A stretch of DNA of 16,432 nucleotides from Acanthaster planci. Its lineage: Eukaryota; Echinodermata; Asteroidea; Valvatida; Acanthasteridae. Numbering within the stretch: the first letter of the stretch is position 1; every line of letters begins with the position of its first letter. This document shows, in pieces, positions 9,465-16,432 of the stretch. The stretch is from NCBI RefSeq assembly GCF_001949145.1, contig NW_019091459.1, positions 943,371 through 959,802 of the forward strand. Reading direction: 5' to 3'. The translations under genes and the position numbers were made by a program. Below the pieces are notes generated by a model, which did not search any database, was not told where the DNA came from, and was given only the letters and a program-made list of their open reading frames with translations.

Positions 9465-9730
9465 AATGGCTACTCAAGATGATCTGGCCAGCAGCAATCC
9501 TGACGCTAATGTAAGGCAAGACAAGGATTTAGTCGAATCAGCCATGACCCGTCAGCTGTCTGTATCACTTGGGCGACGGATCAGTCTTGATGACCTCAAT
9601 GAGAACTCACACAATGAAACGGTGGCGGTAGACAGCCCACAGAATGGCGAGGTTGATGTTGTCACTGTGGATAACTCACCTGGAGAGGGCGCACCTCTGA
9701 CTGGCCGGAAAATCCTCCCGGTGTCTCCTG
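9465..9730 (+). CDS. NFRKB: NFRKB first coding exon
   Basis: The acceptor CTTTTTCTTTGTAG ends at 9464, one base before the ATG, so an untranslated exon must precede it. The exon encodes 88 acidic and polar residues (MATQDDLASSNPDANV to KILPVSP) and one base of codon 89, before donor GTAATT. I recognise no domain in it. Its place in this gene rests on strand, phase match to the next exon and splice sites. Confidence 0.75.
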
Positions 9731-12700
9731 GTAATTAAGGACCACTCAAATAAAAGATACGTTTTGAAATATGGCTGAGTTCGAGCGGCTTGTTCTCGTA
9801 TGTTCACGAATCGCTCGATTTAATGTTCGTTAGTCGGCCGCCCTAACACCGGGAACGTACAACCGATTATCGCTGGTTGTTGCATGCAACATAGCAGCAT
9901 CCATGTACGTTCTTTCAGAGTGAACTTTGGAAAGCTGGGATGAATTCTTTTCTGTTTAAAAAGGAACATTCATTTCTTTGCTGTAGAAAATGATTATTGT
10001 TTATTTTGTAAAATTTCCCATTGTCTCCGGCTTTGTGAACCATCTCGATATTTTTGACAGCTGTTCAAAAATCAAAATCTCACGAGTTTTTCTGTGTGTT
10101 CCTGTAAAACCCTGACGAGGAGGTGGTGTGTGATCCTGTTTGGGGAACAGTGTTCTTGAGTCGTGTTCCTGCCGTTCGAGCGTTGAGAACAAGAAACCCG
10201 TGTCAAGAACAGGCCGCCCGAACTCGACCATGGAGTTGTTAGAGCATGGGTTACGGACAGCTTGTATCATGTTGAGGCGAGGCGGTTAAAAACAATTTGT
10301 GAATACCTGAGACTGTTTAGCCATTCCTATTGGTCAAGAGCCTGTCATGTGACCAGTCTTACACCGTTGGTAAGGCATCGGCTGTGTGCTACGTGTACCT
10401 TGCACAGTACTTGTCACATGACACCATTCTTCATATAAGGAGATTGTTAACCACTCATGAAAGAAACTCATACCACAACATGGCTGAAGTAAAACTATTG
10501 AGAAAAGATTTTTACTTCTTTGAATTTGTGTTGTGTCTGTAACTCAATAGGTATTTATGGGAATGGAAATTAATATGTGCTTTGCTGGTCTTAAACGGTT
10601 ATCTGGATCAGGAGAATGAACGCTAACAAAACCTGATCCGAAGACAAGGGACAGTATCAGCACCCATTCTCCTGAGCCAGTCTTTAATGAATGGTTAAGG
10701 CTGGCCAAGCATATCGTGTGTTCAATCTCTCCTTAATGTCGCTTGTGTTAAAAGCAAATTCATTTATCCGTCCAGAAATGGCCAGACCTGCTCCCAAGCA
10801 CAAGAGAGCGTCTTCTCCAGCAAGGCAACATTCTCCAGCGTCTGCTTCTAGGAGTCCGAGAGCCAACTGGCCCAGCCCACGGAGTAGTCAATCCTCACCG
10901 GGTCGAGCAGATGCTCCAACAGGCAACAAGAACAGGCGTTTTGAAGCCTGCATTCTCAACAAAGCTAAAGTGTGGCTGCCGATTGAACTTATTGAGCAGG
11001 TAAATATCCTAGCCTGTGGTAGTGGACAAGTGACTAGGAAACTGCTCACAGTAGGTAAAATTTCATATGGAACAGCTATGTGGAAAAGACTGCTTACCAA
11101 ATTCTTGTGCAAAGAAAAATCAGGTGACAAGTAGTTGCCGGTAGTATACATGTAGATCCTGGGACATTTCTGCTGGTAATTTGAGTTTGCTAAGCAAGTT
11201 GTGTGCATAGTTAGTAACTTTTGTGACATTAATACTAGATTAAATTGGCCTCAGCAGGAGAAGAAAATCAGGTCCAGAGGGAAGTGGGGAAATGTAATTG
11301 ATTCAACAAACATCTTTTTGGAAACGTCTTACAGGGACCAATGTCAGGAGAGAATTGTTAGGAACATGTTACCGGCCAACAGGTCTTGAGCTGGTGATGG
11401 ACGTGCTGGGGGGTATGATCCCCTACTTTGTGCAGGTCCTGCTGAGGGGTGAATTTGCCTATCAATGGCTGATGCCTGATGGTCTCCTCTCCTCCTACTT
11501 TGAAAATCGTTCCTCTGCCGTAGCTAAATTCCAGGCAATTTTTCCTGAACAAAAAGATTTCCCTCTACAAGTACAAGGTTTTTCCAACCAGAATTTTGAC
11601 TAGTGCCGTGAAATGAGACCCAATGAGTTTGTTCAATATTTGAATGAAAGGAACAATCCTTCAAAAGCAAAGCCCCTAATGTCATGTCATTTCAAACCTA
11701 CGGTATTTTGTGGGTGTGGTCGGTTGATGTGCAGCCTTGCTAATGGGGCCAGCCTCCTGAATGTGTATAGATGCTCTCGAATGACCTATAGCACACCTCA
11801 TCTTGAGCATGCTCTGTTGAAATACTGAATTGGCTCACTGAGAATAACTGATTCAGAAAGGTGCATGGAATTCCTGTGATAACACAAGTCTGTATTCTGT
11901 ATTTGCTCTGTGTTTTGGCAGTAGAGGGCACCACACACTACCTTGTTACCAATGGTTCTGCTAAGTTCACAAGAAAATGCTTTTCCCCTGTTTTAAGCCC
12001 GTTATCTTTTCTTGTCTTTTTTTTAGCCCAAGATATTTCATGAGGTGGTCAGCCTGGAGACATGGAACAATGTCCTAACTGATGAAGACAGAGAACGTTT
12101 GTCCAAAATGCTGCCAGATTTTCCAGAATCTGACAGCCAGGAGAAGATGGAAACACTGAGGTGAGTGTCATTTAGAGTCTGAGTGAGATGATGATGGAAG
12201 GGAAATAGATGTTGATGAGAAATGAATCGCATCTGCTAGCTTTCATATTCACATGATATGAGTGTCGGTTGTTGCTGAGTCATGACCATTCAAAATAGAG
12301 GAGCATTCCACACTATTTCTGTTCTGGTATGATTTTTTCTGTCCATGTTTCCTTTAATTGTAATTTGCTGTCTGTAATGAGTCGATTAATTCAAGGTGTA
12401 GGGACAAATTTTGTGTTATAAATACGTAGGCCTCCATACCAATGACATTACGCTTTGTTTGTGTGCTTTGGCATGGAAGCCATGATGAATTTGGAGCTCG
12501 ATTAGAAAGCTTAAAGTGTACATGTAAACAAAGTGTGATGTCATCAGTTCATGTATAGGCCTGTTCTTAATAGGTCAGTCTGTTAGTTCACATTTCAATT
12601 TATTAATTCATTCCATTAACCCCTTTGCGCTGGGACGCGGCTAGAGCCGCCGAAAAAATTGAGATCCTCAGCCCACTTTTCAGCTATTATTCTCGTCCCA

Positions 12701-15700
12701 CACTCGAGCGAACACGGTGAAAGAAGGCAGACCCTGGCTCTTGTATATATGGTAATTGGTCTTTGTGTGTAGCCCAGAAATGAAAAGACTGAATTTGCAT
12801 CATAATCACCAGTTTCACAATAGTCCTCACTTTGAAAAGAGGCAACGGGAATGTGGAAAGGTGAGTAGAGCTACATGCCACCGAACAATCAGCCTTTTCA
12901 CCGTGTAATTCAAAGCGTGCAGAGCATGCAGGGCCACAAACCGAGAATTTGCGGTTTGGCAGGTGGCCTTCATGGCCAAGCGAGGCTGGAATTTTTGGAG
13001 TCGGCTTTCGGAAAGAAATTCCCGTTGTCAAGGGGTTAAGGACTCCTTGCAAGGAAGCTGTGTTACCTACTGATATCAATGATCTCCCACTTGGTTGGCA
13101 CAGCACATGTGCATACTTGGGCATGGTCTACGATCTCATAGACCACAGATAACGAATGGGACAAAGGATGTTTTTGCAGTCCTCAATAGTCGGTCTCTAT
13201 CTTGTCCTGTGTGATAAGTGCCTTGGCTAGTGCCCTAGGAGAGTATTATAAAACGCATTGCTCACCTCCATGGTATGGTGACCTTGCATATGAATATATA
13301 TGTATGCATTGCGGCTAAATAACAGTGCACACCTTGAGTGATACATAACATCATCTGTGGCATTTGACTGTCACTTGGTGTCATCTGCCAGCGAGCAAGT
13401 TTCAAGCCATAATAAAGCGTGTCCAAGGTAATTCAGACGTGTGTGTGGTCAGCCCTTTCAGTGCAGCCTGCGTGGACTCACGCGAATGATCTTTCTTTAA
13501 GTACCAAGCTGGCTCTTTGTCTGCCATGTGACATTCGAAATCCCTGTTTTGTCACAGAAAGGGGAACTGGTACAGGTGTACGAAATGACATGTCCTTTTT
13601 GCACTTCTCTAACCTGCACTGACACTCTCTGCCTATCAACAGGCGGTTGTTTGCTGGGGAGAACTTCAAGTTTGGCAGTCCGGTAAAAAAGCTCCAGAAG
13701 GACCTGAGGGCTGGCTACCTGTACCTGGAGGTCTTCAAACACAAGAGGGCGCTGCGGCAGGCTAAGTACCGAGAGTACAAGCATCAGCAAGAGCTGCGAT
13801 GTCATCGGATGTTGAAGGAGGTGCTGATATCCAGGCAGGTGCGTGTAGGTGGGGAAAAAAACCACTAACAAACACAAGATGGTGATGTTAGAATCAAGCA
13901 TTCATGTTGCAACCTTGCAAAAGTTGAACACATTCCTACATTGTCCATGCAAATATTTTGTCATGGTAAACTCACTTCAGTTTTGTTTTTCCCTGAAGTA
14001 TGAACTGTCGACCAAGATATTGTCGAGGGTTTTGATTGGTTGAGCACGTTTTGCATCCTTAGTTTCATGCATTTTATTTACAGTGGAGCATGTGCCATGT
14101 ATTTACAAAAAATCTGTGTTCTCTTCAAATTGGCTTCCCATTTACTAAAGCAAACCAGCTTATCAATTATTTATGAAACTATCAATACACACAGTGTTAT
14201 ATTAAGTTTTAATTCTAAAGGTATGTAAAATTAAGGGAGAAAGGAAGATTTGTTTCAATGCCTCAGAAAAGATAAAGGGTTTGATTTTCTTGGTCCTGAA
14301 ATCTTACTTTGAATGCAGGAGCTGCTTGAAGCTGCACAATTCACTGCACCTGATGAGCCATTTAAGGTCAAGCGCCCACGACCTATGACCGTTCAGAAAG
14401 ACCTGGATGAGATAGTTACTAAGAAATACAGAAAGTGAGTTGTTTGTCCATCTGTTAAATTATTTCTGATACCAAAAAGGTCAGGGAATTCATGATGCCA
14501 CTCATGCATTTGGACAATTAGTTTAGTTTGGGACACCCCCAATGCGGTTATGGGTCTCCTATACCCCTGGCTACCTCACCCCACCCCAACCACTGCCCAA
14601 CTGACAGGCCTCACTGACTGCTGGACTCCGTCCCGCATGAGCGCCCAGCTGAATCCACCACTAGCGTCCTCGTCACACCCCACTGCATCCAGTCACCTTA
14701 TATAAATAGGTCCATCATAAGCATCTCTTCAGTTGAAATATGGAGTATACTCCTGGTTCTTTTCAGAACCACACATACTCACAAGAGATATACATGTATA
14801 CCTTCGCATGGTGCTACCGTAAGCCTTTCCATCTATTGCTGTCTTTCACCATGAATAGCCTGAAATTCCATCAAAAATTTCTTTGTTGAAACCTTGTTTT
14901 TTCCAACAACGAGATGTAAAGTTTGTACAGAGTGGTTTTTTTCTAAGGACACTATAAGCACTTCATGTATAGTGCTTTAAACATATTCATGCATAAGTCC
15001 CATTTACTATACGGTTGAATTATGGGTGAATTTTCCAACTTTTACTTTATTTAGTTAAACACACTCTGTACAATTTCGCACATGAAAGTTGACCCTACTG
15101 TGAAAAATGGAATGAAAGGTGAAAATATTCCATCACAGCTTGTGGCTGGTTTAACATGTTGGGGTTATTAAGGTACATGTAGTTGGATCTATCTCAGAGC
15201 CAACCCCTGAAAGGCCCATTCTTACAGGTATTAAAATGAAAATACAGTGCATTTATAAGCAAATGTCACATGTTCGAGTCTCCCCCATTCTAGCCATGAG
15301 CTTGTGAGTTTTCTTGTTACAAGCTCTTTACACAAATCCTTGATAAGATAGGATGGGTGTGTGTATTGGTAGAGTTGGCCTCATATTGAATGTTCCACAA
15401 GATGTACACTGCCAATAAACTAAATCCCAATATTATTTTTGGTTTGACTCTTTAGGATTTTGAAGGAATGCAGGATAGAATGCGGGGTAAGTATTCTGAA
15501 AAGACTTTATGCTCCAACCTGAATATGAATAACAAAGCTGTTTGCTTTATTATTTCATTTTGAAAGTTTTCAGTGCAGTTCTTGTACGTAAAATTTCTAA
15601 CGTTGTCATTGTATGAGCAATACATGTTCATAATTTGAGCACATAATTGTCGATATGTTAACTTTGTTGTTAGGAATTGTACACCAGCGATGAAGATGAT

Positions 15701-15719
15701 GATGTATTCATAGCTAAAG
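9465..15719 (+). CDS. NFRKB: NFRKB (INO80G), 5' part: N-terminus and DEUBAD domain, seven exons, open at the right edge
   Basis: Exons 9465-9730, 10776-10999, 12027-12160, 13643-13838, 14319-14434, 15456-15486 and 15674-15719 join in frame from ATG 9466 to 337 full codons plus one base. All introns are GT-AG. Residues 1-163 are mostly unconserved and rich in Ser, Pro and Arg. From VWLPIELIEQ (154-163) through PKIFHEVVSLETW (164-176), DRERLSKMLPDFPE (184-197), RLFAGENFKFGSP (209-221) and HRMLKEVL to ECGELYTSDEDDD (320-332) the order matches human NFRKB, which reads PEIFFDVVSLSTW, LFSGENFRFGNP and ECG...SSDEED there. This is the DEUBAD domain. NFRKB is a metazoan INO80 chromatin-remodelling subunit whose DEUBAD binds and inhibits the deubiquitinase UCHL5. 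The human protein is about 1,300 residues, so most of the gene lies to the right. The start is tentative, because a 5' exon could add codons. Confidence 0.93.
9771..10231. mobile_element. 461-bp segment with 28-bp terminal inverted repeats, MITE candidate
   Basis: The left arm 9771-9798 (ATGGCTGAGTTCGAGCGGCT onward) and the reverse complement of 10204-10231 agree at 23 of 28 positions, and all five differences are transitions. The interior is richer in CG dinucleotides than flanking intron. I find no clear target-site duplication, so superfamily is unassigned, and no transposase frame exists. It may be an aged non-autonomous DNA transposon. Confidence 0.5.
10603..10680. repeat. Hairpin with two mutually exclusive pairings
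   Basis: CTGGATCAGGAGAATG (10603-10618) pairs with 10665-10680 at 15 of 16 positions. Part of the same left arm, GGATCAGG (10605-10612), is also an exact partner of CCTGATCC at 10632-10639. The structure lies about 95 bases upstream of the next NFRKB exon. Confidence 0.6.
10776..10999 (+). CDS. NFRKB: NFRKB coding exon with Ser/Pro/Arg-rich linker
   Basis: The acceptor ATTTATCCGTCCAG precedes base 10776. The first two bases complete Glu89, then 74 codons run from MARPAPKHKR to IELIEQ in phase 0, with donor GTAAAT. It contains repeated SP dipeptides (SSP, HSP, RSP, PSP, SSP) in a basic context, then VWLPIELIEQ, which aligns with human VSLPEDLLED just before the DEUBAD domain. Confidence 0.9.
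11000..12026 (+). other. NFRKB intron without recognised elements
   Basis: The intron is 1,027 bp. A 101-codon frame at 11298-11603 has reasonable composition but no family resemblance, and joining it would interrupt the conserved LIEQ-PKIF junction. One TACATGTA palindrome lies at 11146. Confidence 0.65.
12027..12160 (+). CDS. NFRKB: NFRKB exon, start of DEUBAD domain
   Basis: The acceptor CTTTTTTTTAG is followed by 44 codons (164-207) and two bases of Arg208. PKIFHEVVSLETW and LSKMLPDFPE align with human PEIFFDVVSLSTW and LQQFLPQFPE. The donor is GTGAGT. Confidence 0.95.
12161..13642 (+). other. NFRKB intron carrying a TTAA-flanked element
   Basis: The longest complete intron here (1,482 bp). 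It holds the 416-bp piggyBac-type MITE candidate at 12620-13035 and one TACATGTA palindrome near 12517. A 145-codon minus-strand frame over the element has no transposase resemblance. Confidence 0.7.
12620..13035. mobile_element. piggyBac-type non-autonomous element (MITE) candidate, 416 bp, TTAA flanks
   Basis: TTAA at 12616-12619 and 13036-13039 bracket the segment. The left end CCCCTTTGCGCTGGGA and the reverse-complemented right end CCCCTTGACAACGGGA share CCCCTT and GGGA (11 of 16). Further in, AGAGCCGCCGAAAAAATT on the left resembles AAAGCCGACTCCAAAAATT on the right, giving subterminal inverted repeats. TTAA duplication with CCC-starting ends is the piggyBac hallmark. There is no transposase coding, so it would depend on a helper elsewhere. 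Confidence 0.65.
13643..13838 (+). CDS. NFRKB: NFRKB exon, core of DEUBAD domain
   Basis: The acceptor CTATCAACAG is followed by one base completing Arg208 and 65 codons (209-273), ending in phase 0 before GTGCGT. RLFAGENFKFGSP matches human ALFSGENFRFGNP, and YREYKHQQELRCHRMLKEVL matches the helix YKRYLNSQQQYFHRLLKQIL. The human FRF triplet, part of the hairpin implicated in UCHL5 inhibition, is FKF here (216-218). Confidence 0.95.
13839..14318 (+). other. NFRKB intron, AT-rich
   Basis: The 480-bp intron has no recognised element. Two short open frames here are unsupported. Confidence 0.65.
14319..14434 (+). CDS. NFRKB: NFRKB exon following the DEUBAD core
   Basis: The acceptor TTTGAATGCAG is followed by 38 codons (274-311) and two bases of Lys312; the donor is GTGAGT. 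ELLEAAQ and FKVKRPRP align with human DLLEMAR and FRQKRPSP. The basic KVKRPRP patch may be a nuclear localisation signal (inference). Confidence 0.93.
14435..15455 (+). other. NFRKB intron with a C-rich patch and an inverted-repeat segment
   Basis: In this 1,021-bp intron, 14527-14700 is strikingly C-rich on the plus strand and is followed by TATATAAATA near 14699-14708. A segment bounded by a perfect 12-bp inverted repeat (14923-14934 with 15062-15073) follows. Two TACATGTA copies lie near 14791 and 15174. Confidence 0.6.
15456..15486 (+). CDS. NFRKB: NFRKB 31-nt micro-exon
   Basis: The acceptor TTTGACTCTTTAG is followed by one base completing Lys312 and ten codons, ILKECRIECG, in phase 0, with donor GTAAGT. 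It aligns with human VLREVKEECG. Gene finders can easily miss an exon this short; the conserved ECG and both splice sites support it. Confidence 0.9.
15674..15719 (+). CDS. NFRKB: NFRKB acidic exon, last one in the window
   Basis: The acceptor CTTTGTTGTTAG is followed by 15 codons (323-337), ELYTSDEDDDVFIAK, plus one base, then donor GTAAGT. It aligns with the human acidic TALSSDEEDLSSW segment. The next exon must begin in phase 1 and is not in the window. Confidence 0.88.
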
Positions 15720-16432
15720 GTAAGTTCAAAGAAGCCAGCTTTTTTTTTAGTTCGACTTTATTTCATATTTGTTGGATTTCAGTATGAAGTGACCTCTTCA
15801 CTGGTCACTGATTCCATGCACAATGTTGAAGTGACCTCTTCACTGGTCACTGATTCCATGCACAATGCTTAAATAAGACAGATTGTTTTTCCAAACAGCC
15901 ATTTTCCCAGGGTGACACATTGTGCATGATACAGGAACCTTATCTCTGCAAGTCCACCACAGAAGATACAATTACTTTGGCAAATCTGTAGTGTCTATGT
16001 TTAGGCATCGGTCACTTGGCCTTAATGGCATTATACATGGTAGGTGTCTGCCTGACGTCTCGATTAGTTGCTACCAAGGAGGAGCGAGTGTATAGAGCAG
16101 GTGTCATACCAATAACATGTACCACATATCCCAAGACACATCACAATGCACCTCATGGGGTAGCCATTTCAAATTGTGCTCCCCTGAATCAATTTTATTT
16201 AATGCATTCTGTTCCAAAGGGGTGGGGTTGGACTTCTTCACATGTAGGTTCCATGCCTCAAATTCATATTTGAATTAAATTAATGTGGCTCCAAACACTA
16301 AGATATCATCATTAACCCTCCTATGCTGAAGTCACTCTTTGGGTCACTTGGTAAACACCTCAAAGAAGCACAGCTGTGTTGTGTTGTGCACTGCACCAAC
16401 AGTCCCTCACAGGAATATCAGATTGTACTTTT
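15720..16432 (+). other. NFRKB intron, 5' part, running off the window
   Basis: It contains the 42-bp tandem duplication at 15785-15867 and, near the right edge, TTAA followed by CCCTCC (16312-16321), which could be the start of another TTAA-type element. An 85-codon frame at 16016-16273 has no family resemblance. No NFRKB-like exon is seen. Confidence 0.6.
15785..15867. repeat. 42-bp tandem duplication (two near-identical copies)
   Basis: TGAAGTGACCTCTTCACTGG onward starts at 15785 and again at 15827, identical for 41 bases. Each copy carries the internal inverted repeat AGTGACC and GGTCACT. The repeat's end word, CATGCACAATG, recurs inverted at 15918-15928. Confidence 0.9.

Larger units (their letters stand above)
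9731..10775 (+). other. NFRKB intron with two inverted-repeat structures
   Basis: The 1,045-bp intron holds the 461-bp inverted-repeat-bounded segment at 9771-10231 and the alternative hairpin at 10603-10680. GTCACATGAC near 10410 and TCATGTGACC near 10346 form a further short inverted pair. No coding exon is recognised. Confidence 0.65.

Noticed and set aside
11298-11603. 101-codon plus-strand frame as a possible extra NFRKB exon
   Set aside because: The exons on either side already join in phase 0 across a conserved junction (LIEQ to PKIF), and I see no family resemblance in the frame.
12687-13124. 145-codon minus-strand frame inside and beyond the TTAA element
   Set aside because: No transposase motif, and it crosses the element's left-to-right boundary into intron sequence.
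15270-15287. B-box-like GTTCGAGTCTC as part of another tRNA or SINE
   Set aside because: No A-box or T-stem pairing upstream, and no terminator at the right distance.
16016-16273. 85-codon plus-strand frame as the next NFRKB exon
   Set aside because: Its translation does not resemble NFRKB after the acidic segment, and I see no phase-1 acceptor in a suitable place.
1-16432. CRISPR array, operon, bacterial insertion sequence or viral genes
   Set aside because: Intron-split conserved animal genes fill the window; no spacer-repeat periodicity, ribosome-binding sites or viral protein motifs were seen.

Overview
The window is animal nuclear DNA from an invertebrate. Its coding content is split into short exons joined by GT-AG introns, and introns and spacers are rich in small inverted repeats and other debris of short non-autonomous elements. 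Two conserved single-copy metazoan genes can be read exon by exon. The palindromic words TACATGTA (about 15 copies) and AGGCCT (about 10 copies) are strongly over-represented. My impression is that this suits a marine invertebrate such as an echinoderm, cephalochordate or similar, but that is a weak inference. Nothing here looks prokaryotic, viral or organellar.

Layout: 1-1960 holds no recognisable gene, only a small CpG-rich patch near 590-800 and an A/C-rich tract near 1120-1275. Positions 2194-6799 on the minus strand hold a complete six-exon TMEM147 gene (232 codons, five phase-consistent introns) with an AATAAA signal at 1988-1993. Positions 6800-9464 are the spacer between two divergent genes. 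It holds a degenerate tRNA-Ser-like sequence, a 119-bp inverted repeat and a 51-bp minisatellite with an oppositely oriented relative beside it. Positions 9465-15719 on the plus strand hold seven exons encoding the first 337 residues of an NFRKB (INO80G) orthologue: a long unconserved Ser/Pro-rich N-terminus, then the DEUBAD domain. The last donor is at 15720 and no further exon is visible, so the gene runs off the right edge.

The two genes are head-to-head but belong to unrelated machines: TMEM147 to the ER translocon (nicalin-NOMO-TMEM147 group) and NFRKB to the nuclear INO80 chromatin remodeller. I see no pathway link.

The most notable non-coding items are an 80-nt near-perfect hairpin with competing partner arms in TMEM147 intron 1, a perfect 18-bp hairpin in TMEM147 intron 3, a 416-bp TTAA-flanked piggyBac-type MITE candidate in an NFRKB intron, a 461-bp inverted-repeat-bounded segment in another NFRKB intron, and the foldback minisatellite. 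I found no convincing new enzymatic or defence system. The novelty is in the repeats, the candidate hairpin RNAs and the lineage-specific NFRKB N-terminus.
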